NCBI RefSeq assembly: GCF_000344685.1
Contig: NW_006920412.1
Location: 1,657,384-1,721,383 of the forward strand
Direction: 5' to 3'
Length of the DNA: 64,000 nucleotides
DNA from: Gloeophyllum trabeum ATCC 11539
Taxonomy: Eukaryota > Basidiomycota > Agaricomycetes > Gloeophyllales > Gloeophyllaceae
The notes beneath the pieces were generated by a model, which searched no databases, was not told the origin of the DNA, and was given only the letters and a program-made list of their open reading frames with translations. A program made the position numbers and the translations under genes. Position 1 is the first letter of the stretch; each line of letters starts with the position of its first letter. Shown one piece after another: positions 11,343-23,665 of this stretch.

Positions 11343-13584
11343 CTAACTATCCTGTTGATAGGCTGCTTGGTGAATACTGACGCTGCGACCGCTGGGATCC
11401 GACGAGCATCCCCAGTCGCCTCGGGGTATCCAGCTTTGAAGGAATTAATAAGTCTGAGTTGAAGATAACACACAATCAACAATACACTTACCGCACGGCC
11501 GTCTTCGCGGCAGCTTCCGTCGGGAACAGGCCATCGAATATCTCGCGGATGAAGTACGCCTCCTTGGTGTCTGGCGTGTCCCGCGGCCAGCGCTCAGCCC
11601 GCTTTGCGAAGGCTTCGTCTGATACGACTGCAGCGGCGTGATCCTTCATTCTATTGGCGATGCACACAGTTCAGTGAGGAACCGACTCGGGCGTGCAGAT
11701 CAGTTTGACGTACCCATCAATCCAGGAATATCCGACACCATCCGAGAACTGCTCCTTCTGTCGCCACAGAATGGAGTGGGGCAGATACGGCTTGGGGCAG
11801 GTGTCAGCTATGGGCCGACTGGCTTGTTACCTGTCTTACCTTTCCATCGGGTGCGCAATCGAAGGCTTTGCGGAGAATGTATTTCTCCATCTTCGGCTTG
11901 CCATCCTCGTCGACCTCCTGAGCGGAGCCTTTGCTGAACATCTTTTCCTTGGGGTCGATGTTCATGGCTACATCCAGGAAAGCCTTGTCGAGGAATGGCA
12001 CTCGGGCTTCAAGACCCCATGCCATTGTGGACCTGAACACATAAAATGAATCAATCATGACGTTGACAGATCTTAGTATAAATTTTCTTACTTGTTAGCC
12101 CGCAAACAGTCGGATGTGTGCAGGTTCTTCACGCGACGCACGCATTCCTGGTGGAATGACTTGGCATCGGGTGCAGCATGGAAGTACAGATAGCCTACGC
12201 ATCACCTGGGGTTAGCAGAAACCAGAGAAGGGTCGTTCGTCAAAATACCTCCGAAGATCTCGTCGCTACCCTCCCCGCTCAGAACCATTTTGACACCCAT
12301 TGCCTTGATCTTACGGCTCAGGAGGTACATGGGCGTGCTCGCTCGCACCGTCGTCACGTCATATGTCTCCAGGTGATAAATAACATCGGGAATAGCATCC
12401 AGACCTTCCTGGACGGTGAAGACATATTCGTGGTGGACGGTGCCGAGGTAATGTGCTGCTTTCCGTGCAGCAAGCAAATCAGGGGAGTTTTCGAGGCCAA
12501 TGGAGAATGAGTGAAGTTGAGGCCAGGAAGCAATAGTAGCTACGCACAACACGGTCAGCAAGGTCTCGAGGGATGTTGAATTATGTAGCGAACCTTCTTC
12601 AGATACCAGTCCGTTACCGACAGGAGTCGGGGGGCCGCTCTGGGCTTCCGCCAGCTTCCTCTGCCTAGCTTCGTGCTGTGCTTGGGCAATCTTCTCGGTC
12701 TCCCTCGCAGCAATGGAAGCGATGAGACTGCTGTCCAAGCCGCCGCTGAGCAGGACACCGTACGGCACCTCGGACATCAGCCTCTTCTTGACGGCCATCT
12801 CGAGCGTTTCCCGGAGCTTCGTCAGGTCAGCCTTGGCGGTGGGTATGGGGGCGTCAGGGGCATCCGAGTCACCATCCCACCACGAAGGCTGGTAATATCT
12901 CGTGGTGGAGTTATCCGAGCTATCGTAGACATGCCCCGGAGGGAACGAGATGATGTCGTCGCATTCGTCTACCAGAGCTTTCAGCTCTGAGGCAAAGTAA
13001 ACGGCCCCCGGGCGTTTTGAGCTCCAGCCCTGGTAGAGGGTGGTGATCCCAATGGGATCACGTGCGGCAATAATACGGGACGGCGTGACTGACTCGTCAA
13101 GAAGGACGAACGAGAACATGCCATCCAGAAGATCGCATAGGTCCTTGCCATATTTCTTGTACTAGAGTAGGCATGGTAGCTTGAGTGACGACTTGATGTC
13201 TCAGCATGAGACAGGACGCACCAGAGGGATAATGACTTCACAGTCAGAGTGTGTTTTGAACTTATAGTCTACGCTGGCACGCAGCTTGATGTGGTTGTAA
13301 ATCTCGCCGTTGACTGCGAGCGTATACTTCCCGCAGTCGCTGACAATGGGCTGAGCACCAGTATCTGCAGGATGGCGTAAATACGTCGCATTTTCTGGCG
13401 ATACACGGACTTACTGACCTACACCGACAATAGCCAGACGCTCATGGCAGAGGATGGACTGCGTCCCGACATAGCAGCCCGACCAATCGGGGCCCCTGTG
13501 GCGCAGCTTCTTGGACAGAGCAAGGAAATGCGCTCTCTCGGCTGCTGGCTTTTCGATGCCGTGCGCTGCACAGATCCCACACAT
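11343..13584 (-). CDS. ASN2: Asparagine synthetase (glutamine-hydrolysing)
   Basis: Makes asparagine from aspartate, glutamine and ATP in the cytosol. The ATG at 13584 gives [16 protein letters not shown]. Cys2 becomes the N-terminal glutaminase nucleophile after Met removal. RHRGPDWSG and [10 protein letters not shown] follow, both class II glutamine amidotransferase signatures. The synthetase half has the PP-loop [13 protein letters not shown] and the conserved [13 protein letters not shown], then [17 protein letters not shown] and [11 protein letters not shown]. The terminal exon, after an intron at about 11505-11450, reads [20 protein letters not shown] and ends HQAAYQQDS, as in fungal AS-B enzymes. 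A Ser/Gln-rich stretch sits in the middle of the synthetase domain. At least six introns are present. Family certain; some exon borders are approximate. Confidence 0.94.
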
Positions 13585-13835
13585 CGCGGTCGGTAGTCAA
13601 GAAAAATAGCGGGATAATGAAAAGGAGGCCGCCTCAAGACGAATTTCTTGTCCATGACTCGAGAGCGATCGGCCGTATTCGGCCGTGTCCGAGATAAGAT
13701 AAATGATCGTCGCGTCGCGTCCTGTCACACTGCTGTCACGTATTCCTGTAGCCTGGTAGACCTCGGGTCTGGCTTTGTTCACTAATCTTGATTCAACTCT
13801 GACTTGCTAGGTAACATGATACAGACCCGGTTTTT

Positions 13836-15476
13836 TCAACCCCACAGGTTCAGCACTTCATCAGGGACATCCTGGTACCGTTTGCCCTTCACTTCGTGGG
13901 ACGCTATGATCTTTCCGATCTCTTCCCTATCCTTTTCCGACAGGTCGACCTCCGCTGCATGTAAATTCTCCAGCGTGCGTTTCTTGTGTCTAAACAATCA
14001 TTCAATACTTGTTGCGGATTCTACAGGGGCACAGCACGCACGAAGATCCAGGAATGGGAACCATATGCGGGCCGAGCGACGCTACCCACGCGATGCACAG
14101 CTGCGCTGGGGTTATCTTCCTGCGTTCAGCAACTTTCGTAAGGTCCTCGACAAGGGCCAGATTATGTTGAAAGTTCTACGAGTTGACGCGGTATGTCAAT
14201 CAGCCCCACTAAGACATAGACCTGCGCTTTCGGGTAGTGGAACTAACCTCTGGCTTGAAGCGATCGAAATGGCGTCGTAAGTCATCCTCTGGCACAGGTG
14301 TTAATACACGGCATGAGAGACCCACGTAGGACTTACTCGGAAGGTCGTCGAGGCTTTTGATCTGGCCAGTCAAGAAGCCCCTGCCGATCGGCCTATGAAC
14401 CCACTTCAGATATGATCTGCAAGGTCAATACGTGGGTACCTACGAATACGCCGCAACAGAGACATTCAGCTCTTCAGCAGTTGCAATAACTGGGATGGGA
14501 GACCGTCAGCTCCACATTGGCAGGAATCCAAGTAAATGGCACCATTCTTTGTCTCCTCCTCGTAGCTCCATGGGCTCACTTCAATCTCTACAGCGGTGAT
14601 CGGATGGACCTGCAAATTCACATCACATCAGTACCTCCATATATTCGTCAGAGGTCCTCGTCATTCACGGAGTTTGCACGTCGAAGAGTCTCAGCCCGAC
14701 ACTCCGACATGCCAATGTGGTCGAATTTCCCTTCCTTGATCAGGATGGTCATGTTCTTGATCGCATCCTCGATGGGCACCTTTCGGTCGACTCTTGCCAT
14801 CTCAAACAAATCAAGTTTCTTCGTTCCTTTCAGAGCGGCATTGATGTTATCAACACTCCGACGAAGGTTCTCTAGCCTTCACGAGGATCGTCAGATGGGC
14901 ATTGAGGTAAGCTGAGCAATGGAAAGACTAACGAAGCGTCGGGTTCGAAACCTCCAGGTTTGAGGCCTCCCTAGATTCGCGCGTGAATATAGAAAATTCC
15001 AGCGCCTTGCAGAACGACTGACCTTGACCGAAAGGAACGTTCTGTCCGCGTACTCTGGATACTTGCTGAAGAATCTCGCCAACATTTCAAGGTTGGCGGT
15101 CGAAAGGTTGGGTCCGTAGAACTCGCCTGGGAAATACAGATGTGGCGTCAAACGCACTCCTGGTGGGAAGGCAAATGGTGCTCATACCGCTGTTCAAGAA
15201 CATCTTGGCTCCCTCTGGCAGTGAGTCCACGCCTGCCTTGATTGCTTCGAAGCATTCCTCGTCGGGACTAGGTACCGCTTTCCACCTACGTGACGGATTC
15301 GTAAGGAGTGTACGCCACATAGTCAAAGCGGTACGCACGTCATGAGCATGAGCCCATGCTGTTGACCAAGTGTAAGTCGCATAAGATGAGTAGTCTTGTA
15401 AGACTGCACTCACCCCGATCTTCCCCACCGTTACATTGGACGCCGTGCCTCCAAGCTTGATAATCGTGTTAACCAT
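13836..15476 (-). CDS. Aldo/keto reductase, pyridoxal reductase-like
   Basis: NADPH-dependent aldo/keto reductase of the group that includes fission yeast pyridoxal reductase Plr1. The start [20 protein letters not shown] is followed after introns by [20 protein letters not shown] and [20 protein letters not shown], where the Tyr of EFYG fits the catalytic tyrosine. Downstream come [36 protein letters not shown] and [17 protein letters not shown]. The C-terminus includes [31 protein letters not shown] and ends [16 protein letters not shown]. Six or more short introns divide it, and some lie close together, so the exact exon map is approximate. The activity is inferred from family similarity only. 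Confidence 0.85.
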
Positions 15477-16705
15477 GACGAGTATAAAACTACGGTAGTG
15501 TCTAGTTGATGGGGAAAAGAGTGAAATAGAGTCTTCGCCTATTTATACGAGTGCGGGAGGCTTACTTTGCATGATCGTTCTACCCCGGAAGGTGTATATC
15601 TGTGAGATCATAGCAGATCATAGCTGACCTCCTCTCGCGATTGTCTAAATCGGGCAGGAATTCTCAGAATGATTAGGAATCGAAACATGGACGACGGCGC
15701 CGAGGAGACGCGCATGCGCAGGTGCTCGCGCTCGAATGGATGTCCATCCTAGGAACAGCGTATGCGTATGCGGCAGTACTGCGCAGTACAATGCTGTAGT
15801 CATCCGCATCACCCGCCGAGGAAAGGTCTAAGGCTTACAAGTAATACAACGAGTGAGAGTTTAGGTCAGAGGTGTTTACTCACTGTGCACTGTCTTTGCG
15901 CTTCCGGTGAAACAACGACCTTGATTTACGGGAGCCTGAAATATTGGAAATGTACGCATGCGTATGCTACATACACCGCCGGCATGAATAGTATCAACGA
16001 ACGAAGATGGGATCCGTTCACGGGATGGGTTCGACCTGTCAGGACTGCAGCTGCAGGCTCGATGCATATATATGACAAGTACCGTTCCCGTGAGCGGAAG
16101 AGGGCTAATATCTGCCCATACGAGAGGAAAATATAACCTGACGAGGAGCGGGGATCGCGCGGCGATACTCACCTCAGTCACTTCTCCCCAATATTTGGTG
16201 TCGACCCACTAGAAACTTAACGGACAGTCACCACACTTTCAAAGGCCTATCACGCTTCGAATGGGGAAGACAGACAGCACAACAAAGAACAGCGGCCAAC
16301 ACCCAGCACAAGTGACATTGTCATTGCCCAAGATTGTAAAGCTCACAAAAGATGCCTCTGGCCGTTTCGCGTTGCGAGAGGTCACGGTTGTGGAAACACT
16401 TGTGCAATTCCCCATGTGCCACTCTGGCCCATGCACAACATGCTCGACGAACGAACGCATGTTCAGTATGCCACAGAAGACTCCGATTGATCGACTGGGT
16501 GCATTTACAGTCGTATTCCGAGTCCCCGCACAGCCGCGGGTGGCAATCCATATATTGCAGTGGCGGCTAACGTCAGGCCGCACGCGCGCCTCTGCCCTCC
16601 GCGGTCGAACGATCCACTCAGTCTGGGCGTTTTTGCAGACTCTATATACCCTCTTCCTCTACGAATCCTTCACTTTTGTAACGTTATCAACCGAACTATA
16701 CGATC
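15477..16705. promoter_or_regulatory. Divergent intergenic region of 1.2 kb (aldo/keto reductase / syntaxin)
   Basis: Longest gene-free stretch in the window. It includes a perfect 14-base palindrome at 15776-15789 and a short direct duplication of GATCATAGC near 15606-15630. A 170-codon frame at 16261-16773 runs into the syntaxin gene in another frame and has no protein-like features. I see no RNA gene. The segment next to 16700 should hold the syntaxin promoter. Confidence 0.5.
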
Positions 16706-18070
16706 ATGGCAATGGACAGGCTTGCCGCTCTCAGGGTGCGTCCTATGCGTCGAGGGCTGGTCAAATCAACTGAGGTTCGCTTTGTAGGCGCAGCGTGGGC
16801 AAGGAGATGGGAGCTACCGCACGCAAGGGCAAGGTCAAGGAAGGGGGTACGAAATGTCCGGTGTAAACCCGCCCTCGAATCCGCAACCAGCGTATGGAGC
16901 CAACGGTAACGGCGCGGGCGAAGGAATGACAGATTTCTACGGCGAAGTGAGCTTCATATACGGGTCTGTCTGACAAGCCGCTGCTGACTACCCTTCGCTA
17001 GATCGGCAACATTCAAGACATGATTGCCCAGTTCGATTCGAATGTGTCCAGAATATCTGATCTGCATTCGCGAGTGTTGAACAACATGGACGAGGCTCAG
17101 TCCAACAGATTCAATGCCGAATTGGACGAGCTGGTTGGGGAAACAAGAAGTTTGAGCGGTCAGATTAAAAGGCGGATCGAGTCTCTGGGTGCGCAGCCCA
17201 CACCTGGGGCTGACGCTCGTATAAAGAAAAACCAGGTGCGCGAATATGGGATATACGCCCGAACTAAGATGCTGATGCCGCTGGTTTTTAGCTCAGTCTT
17301 GTACGGAAGAAATTCATGGAGGTCGTACAAAAGTATCAGAACGTGGAAGCGGACTACAGGAGCCGATATAAACAGCGTGTCGAACGCCAGTTCAAAATAG
17401 GTTTGCCAGCCCTTCCAACAATTTTGGTTCCCCTGAACTATAGCATTTGTAGTGAAACCCGATGCTACCCAGGAAGAAGTTGCCGCTGTTGTCAACAATT
17501 CTTCAGGGACTGGAAATCAGATCTTCGCGCAAGCTGTGAGTTTTGTCAAGTCTGTCCCGAAGTTTCGCTTACTCAACGACCCAATGCCAGATCTCATCAT
17601 CTACGAGGTATGGCGAATCCCGGGCGGCGTATCGCGAAGTCCAGGAGAGGCATGAGGATATTCGAAAGATCGAGCAAACACTCGCGGAATTGGCGCAGCT
17701 ATTTAATGATGTAAGTCTTCCATGGCGTGAAGTCTCACCGTCGTATTTCCTTAGACTTCTTCCAGATGAGTATCCTTGTACAACAACAAGACGAGCAGAT
17801 TGACGCTGTGCAGACTGCTGCAGCAGGTGTGGAGAAGGATACTGAGGCCGCGTAGGTCCTATCCTTGCTGCCCGAGATGTTAAGCAAATTACTGATATAC
17901 CGCGTAGGCTCGGACAAACCGAGAAAGCTGTCGTGTCAGCAAGGAAAGCACGCCGAAAGCGTTGGATCTGCTTCTGGCTTACGATCCTCATCGCCATCAT
18001 CATCGCCGTCATTATTGTCGTTTCAATCCGCCCCTGGCAGAACAAAGGCAACAACAACGGTGGCTCTTAA
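16706..18070 (+). CDS. SSO1: Plasma-membrane syntaxin (Sso1/2-type Qa-SNARE)
   Basis: t-SNARE for fusion of secretory vesicles with the plasma membrane. The ATG at 16706 gives MAMDRLAALR and, after an intron, a Gln/Gly-rich leader. The Habc region starts around FYGEIGNIQDMIAQFDSNVS and includes NNMDEAQSNRFNAELDEL. After QKYQNVEADYRSRYKQRVER comes the SNARE helix (EIRKIEQ-type, here DIRKIEQTLAELAQLFNDMS, then ILVQQQDEQIDAVQTAAAGV) with the zero-layer Gln present. A C-terminal tail anchor follows (WICFWLTILIAIIIAVIIVV) with a short luminal end NKGNNNGGS. At least six introns. It is head-to-tail with the PI synthase gene. Confidence 0.92.
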
Positions 18071-18531
18071 ACGGCACTACCTACCGATGATACCCTCACG
18101 AAACCCTTTCCCCCACGACCCTCGCTATGCTTTATCTATTATTCTAGGACATTACATATTTAATAGCCTACGCGCCTGTCCGTTGCTTACTGGAGGACTT
18201 TCTATACATCGCAAGACCACAGTCTTGACTTAGTGTTACAATCCCACAAATTCTGCGTTGTGCCCTCAAATGTCGAATGAGATATCACAATTGGGCCCCT
18301 AATATAATCGGCAGCCTGGAATGCTCTGCTGCAGGAATGTGGCTAAAGGTACGCCACGGAGCTCGGGGATTTGATCGTAAGTCTTGCACAGTAAGCTATT
18401 TATGGCGTGGGTGCCAGGCAAGCGGCAGAGATCCGCTGAGGTCAGAGGAGAACTCGGCGGACGCGTTCGTATGTCACATAGCTTTCTGCGGCACAGTCAG
18501 CGTCCTTTACGACCCCCCGGCTCCTACCACC
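18071..18531. promoter_or_regulatory. Intergenic region, syntaxin 3' flank and PI synthase promoter
   Basis: No gene-like frame. The end of the region gives a strong start context for the next gene (CTACCACCATGGCT). Confidence 0.5.
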
Positions 18532-19532
18532 ATGGCTAACGAAACACTGGACGAGGTCAGACGCAGACGAGCTGCTGTAGAGGTCGTGGACGCAAAGATA
18601 GCGGTGGACCTGGCCACCGCACAGTCCTACTCTGAGAATGTCTTCCTCTTCGTGCCGAATCTCATTGGTGAGCTATCTGGTTATGTCTGCTTATCTCACT
18701 CCATCCCAACGATATCACATTAGGCTATACACGTATCATATTGGCAGCTGCTTCGCTGCATTGGATGAGCTACCATCCCAAATACTGCACACTTGCATAC
18801 GGTATCTCGTGCTTGCTTGATGCTGCCGATGGACATGCCGCAAGAGCGCTGGGCCAGTCGTCAAAGTTTGGAGCAGTGTTGGATATGGTAACTGACAGGT
18901 ATGTATGGGATACGCTTCGGTTCAATCCACTCCTCCAATCATCTTGTGACAGATGTACGACTTCATGTCTCCTCTGCTATCTATGTTCGGCGTATCCGGA
19001 GTACGCGATGGGATTCCAGTTCCTTATGACGTTGGACTTCAGCAGTCATTACATGCATATGTATAGGTGCGGCAATACTGCTAATGCATGGTTCAGGCTC
19101 TGACATGTCTATAGCTCGCTCATTACTGGTTCGAGAAGTCACAAGGCGGTTACCAGTGAGGTCTCTCGTATTTTACGATTCTATTATGATCCCGTAAGTT
19201 CGAGCTTGGATGATTTGTCCGTTATGTCGCTGACGGGTGCATGACAGAAAATCCTCTTCGTCATGTGCGCGGGGAATGAGCTCTTCTTTGTCGCGTTATA
19301 CCTTATGAAGTGGATTGACACGCCTATCGCGTCCTCTTCAATACCGCAGGTGGCTGCATTCGGGTCCCTCCTCGGCGATCTCTCGTGGCCCGCACTCCTG
19401 GCTGTTACCTGCGCACCAATTTGCTTGTTGAAGAACATCGTCAATGCCGTGCAGCTGTGGAAGGCTGCAAAGATATTGGTGGGTCTGGATTTACTGGAGA
19501 GACAGAAGGAGAGGGAGGACAAGCGTCAATGA
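18532..19532 (+). CDS. PIS1: CDP-diacylglycerol--inositol 3-phosphatidyltransferase (PI synthase)
   Basis: Integral ER enzyme joining CDP-diacylglycerol and inositol to give phosphatidylinositol. The ATG at 18532 opens MANETLDEVRRRRAAVEVVD. After the first intron come YTRIILAAASLHWMSYHPKY and the complete CDP-alcohol phosphotransferase motif: DAADGHAAR, eight residues, G, three residues, D, three residues, D (GAVLDMVTD). The rest holds hydrophobic spans (FQFLMTLDFSSHYMHMY, ILFVMCAGNELFFVALYLM, WPALLAVTCAPICLLKNIVN) and a short Lys/Glu-rich tail. Four to five exons, about 240 residues, normal for the family. A second enzyme of the same superfamily, CHO1, lies 9 kb downstream on the same strand. 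Confidence 0.93.
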
Positions 19533-19797
19533 GGGCTTTGAATAAGTACTTGGTTACATATATCTTGAACCTACGCCGGATCGCGGACGCTCGCGTCTAG
19601 TATTATATGACTGTAGACACTGTATAATGCGTTTATTCCATTTTCTTACTGACTCATGCATGAAGAGATGCGTCTAAAGAGCAGAGGAAACTGAAGTAGC
19701 TTTGCTTAGTCTTGCCTTACTCATGTTGAATCGTTGACCGGAGACTGCCGAAAGGGGTCTGCTTCAGTGCAGACTTTGGGTCCAGGACGAATCTTGG

Positions 19798-22700
19798 ATG
19801 ACCTCTCAGCTGCTACTTCGGAGGACAAGGTCACTGCTCAAGACCTCGTCTCGACTTGCCCGTTCGTCGCGCAAGTCGGCAAGGATCCGGATTCCCGGAA
19901 AGGATGCTTTGCCTCGGACCACTCGTGTATACAAGCGTTCCTCCTCTTCGTCTACTACGCCGCCAACTACCACGACTGACTCAGATGTCCAAGCAGTGAA
20001 AGCAGATTCCCAGTCTGCAAGTCCTGATGTACCCCCGGAGGCTCCTGCAGAGGAGCCCGAGCCTGAGAAGGTCCGGCGCACGAGGACCAGGACCACAACT
20101 ACAGCTAGCAAGGAGCCAGAGTCTGCCCCCGCACTCCCATCTGGCCTGGATATAATCTGGGCTCCCGAGTCCGAACCTGAGAGCTCAAATCCCAATGCGA
20201 TACCGCCGCCAGCTATCCTAGACGAAGCCTTGAATAACCTGCATGTTACGCTGCATCCTCAGACACAGCATAGATCTGTGTACCCCTCGGCACAAGGACC
20301 TCCCATCGAGCCGACTTTGGCCCTATATTGTCCCATAGAAGGAGGGGACTATATTATTGACGAGACTGTCAGAGAGTTGGCGCGCCGGACGGGCTCAGAA
20401 GTCCTCGTACTCGACTCGGTACAAATTGCCGCTGGCGAATGCGGGCAGTTCGGGAAAGGTGAGGCTCGCATCGAAATCCATTTGTACCACTTAACTCAAA
20501 ATATCGCAGCTGCAAACGCGATTTCCTTACCTCGAAACCCACTGCATGTCACTTCGTCTACTCCCTTATCCCAGCCTCCTCGACGTATAGAGGATGAAGA
20601 GGACGACGATGATATGCCTGGTTTCTCTATACCTTCGCAGATGACTCTGCACGTACTTGCGCCTATGCGAACATCAAGAACTATCTTTGCCTCCGGTTCT
20701 GGTACCAAAGGTAGTCCCACAGCGAAAGCCAAGGCCTTCTTCGATGAACTCATTAATATCCCGTCCCCCGCAAACGCGTCGGGAGCAACTCCGCTTCGCA
20801 GGCCAAGGATCATCTTTGTCCGTGACTTTGGAACTCTTGCGTCGACATCGTCTAGCTGGTACCCTTCGCTTTTGCAAGCTGTGCGTCAAAGACGGCAGGG
20901 CCCGATTTCGAGGCCCACTTCGCCCGTGGTGAATCCGATGACCATTGTCTTTGGGATTACGCCTCCTATCGTGCCTCCTACCTCGTCATTATCGAGTTCA
21001 GGCCACGGTGGGTACAGCGTGATGAACATGCTCACGGGCGGTCGCTCATCTGCGTCGGTCGCCCCTGCCAAGTCTGGTAAGACAGAGTCTCACGAAGATG
21101 AAATTGCCGACAAGCTGCGTGAGAAGCGGCTGCGGAGACGTCTGAAGAAATGGGAGAAAGGGGATGCTGCTCTGCAGGACGAGCTGCCCAAGCTGTCTCT
21201 CCAATCCACGGACGAAGGTGAAGACCGAGGTAGTTCCAGCGGACGGCCGGAGGTTGTGTTCTTGAATGGAGCCGGGGGCACTTCTATCCAGTCGGGTCTT
21301 AACCCGTTCTTCGGAGGAGGCGGTCCTTCAAGCAACAAGTCCTCTGGCTCATCCGATGCCGACGCAAATTCCCGCTTCTTTAGGACTTCGGTCGTTGTCC
21401 CGAGCGTACGATCGCTTTCGCATGAGCGGGAATGTAGGATATCACGGCGGAGACAAATCAATGAGCTGATCATGCGAATGGGAGTCAGCACAGTTGGTGG
21501 AATTCTTCCTGAACTTGAAGAAGTTCCTCAGGTCTCTGAAGACAAAGTCGAGCCTACTGAAGAGAAAAAAGAGGGCCCCGCCACCGAACTGAGTGATGCT
21601 GCAAAGTTGTGGCACGAGTGGGGAAACAGAATCGAGATATGGAGAGACATCCTGCATGTCGCTGACCGAGCCGTCGGGGCTGTGATCAGCGAGAACATGA
21701 GGGCTGGAACACTACCTACTACCCTCGATCCTACTCCTATCCCTTGGGAAACTGTCTTCCAGGCTTGGGCTAGCCATAGGTCAGGCCATGAAGTGCGGAA
21801 ACTATGGGCCAAGGAAAGCTTGCAGAAGGTCGCCCGGGAGGAAGAAGAGGAAGTTGAGGATGAAGACAATGATATGGAGGCCGACGAAGTTGTCGAAAGG
21901 ATCAAACGGGACAACGACCTTGATCATCATGAGCGGCGACTCTTGGGTTGTATCGTGGATTCAGGTATGTTCGTGATATGCGGTTACTGCTTGTTTCTTA
22001 CGCGCTGCGTCAGCGTCTATGCCGACATCGTTTGAACAGGTGCACTTACCGCCAAATACAATTGACGCTGTGCGAACGATCGTATCCCTGCCAATTCTGC
22101 ATCCAATGGCTTTCCAGCATGGTATCCTTAAGGATCACAGTATGACTGGGTGTCTATTATTTGGTCCCCCGGGAACCGGTAAGACCCTGGTCGTTCGTGC
22201 CCTCGCTAAAGAAGCTGGCTGCCGGATGCTTGCTATCTCTCCTTCGGACGTGATGGATATGGTAAATGCACGCTTCCTCTCTGATGTATGATTGTACTAA
22301 CCGTCCTCAAAGTACGTCGGTGAGGGCGAGAAGCTTGTCAAAGCCGTGTTCTCCCTTGCCCGGCGCCTCGCGCCTTGTGTCGTCTTCCTGGATGAGCTCG
22401 ATGCCCTCTTCGGTGCTAGATCATCAGCACGAGAGACTGGAGGTGCTATTGCACATCGCAGTGTAATCACGGAGTTCATGCAGGAAATGGACGGTCTCCG
22501 GTCGTCCAAGGATGACAACGTTATTGTCATCGGCGCAACAAATAGACCATTTGACCTGGACGATGCTGTACTCCGAAGGTTGCCTCGCCGATTGCTCATA
22601 GATCTGCCAGGAGAGAGGGAGAGAGAGGGTACGTAGAGCCCAGGCTTGATGGATTAATATTTTGCTGACATGAGACGACTGCACACCAGAGATTCTCAAG

Positions 22701-23320
22701 ATCCATCTCCGTGGTGAGACATTAGGCAATGAGGTAGATCTAAAAGCTCTCGCCAAAAAGACAGAGAACTTCTCTGGGTCCGACTTGAAGCGTAAGTTAT
22801 CTCGTTAATGTATTCGCAGATGAATAGCTCATGCACATCTCCAGACCTTTGTGTGGCTGCCGCATTGGATGCTGTAAAGGAGAAAGTCGAAGTCCCTTGG
22901 AAGGTGGCTTCATCCAGCGCCCCATCTCCTGCAGAGTCAAGCGAGTCCACTAGCTCCTTATCCAGCGCCCCAGAACAAACCCAGGATAAGCCCGCTGACC
23001 AGGGGACATCTCAGGCAGCGGCGGACGCCGACAAGTCATCCCTGCCCGACCCGTCCGAGTACTCGCGCGTCCTCCACTGGCACAACTTCACTAAAGCGTT
23101 GACGGAGATCGTGCCGTCCTCGTCGGAGACGCTCGGCAGCCTCGCGGACCTGCGCAAGTGGAACGAGGAGTTCGGGGAGGGCCGGAAGGGGAAGCGCAAG
23201 ACGGTCGTCTGGGGGAAGGGCAAGTTTGGGTTCACGGACCAGGGGAGTAAGATTGGGGAGGAGGTGCGCATATCGGCGGCGCAGTCGGCGGGGCCAGTTG
23301 ATGTGCCTGTGGAGCGGTAG
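19798..23320 (+). CDS. Large mitochondrial AAA ATPase with Msp1/ATAD1-like ATPase domain
   Basis: Exons 19798-21964, 22014-22261, 22313-22628, 22690-22791 and 22845-23320 join in frame to give 1102 residues. The first 45 residues are Arg/Lys/Ser-rich with no acid ([20 protein letters not shown]), like a mitochondrial presequence. About 650 residues of poorly conserved sequence follow, with two acidic stretches. The AAA domain starts at about 740: [20 protein letters not shown], Walker A GPPGTGKT, pore-loop region [13 protein letters not shown], Walker [13 protein letters not shown], sensor [18 protein letters not shown], and the [11 protein letters not shown] element after it. The RRLPRR form and NRPFDLD place it in the Msp1/katanin clade. 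Msp1 itself is only about 360 residues with an N-terminal anchor, so this is a distinct long relative. A role in mitochondrial protein quality control is inference. Confidence 0.87.
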
Positions 23321-23665
23321 TTTCGCGTGCTTGTCGATTGCTGCTCTTTCGAGGATCAATAACATTGCCTGTGCTTTATGCAAGGCCTGTTACCGAAGAC
23401 CCATCTGCTCCGGGATGTGGACGATAGAGATATTTGATCTGCATTGTACAATCTAGATTCCTACATTGACGTGGATGGACTGCAGAAACCGGCAGCACTG
23501 AATTATGAAGAATAGGTCTAGTGTTCCTTCAGCGACTTCATCCAAAAATCCAAGAGTACAAGGTTTATCGTGAGTTGCGAGTAAAAGTACCCCTCAGCAA
23601 GTCCCGTTATAATAAGTATAAATGGTATATGAGTGTTCCTTTTGAGAGCGTGCGTGGCTTCAATG
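23321..23665. other. Convergent intergenic region
   Basis: 3' flanks of the AAA ATPase gene and of the glycosyltransferase-like gene. Only short chance frames are present. Confidence 0.6.

Noticed and set aside
16026..16037. GGGTTCGACCTG, another partial tRNA B-box
   Set aside because: It lacks the final CC and has no cloverleaf around it.
16261..16773. 170-codon open frame before and into the syntaxin gene
   Set aside because: Runs across the syntaxin start in another frame, has no recognisable motif and no protein-like composition.
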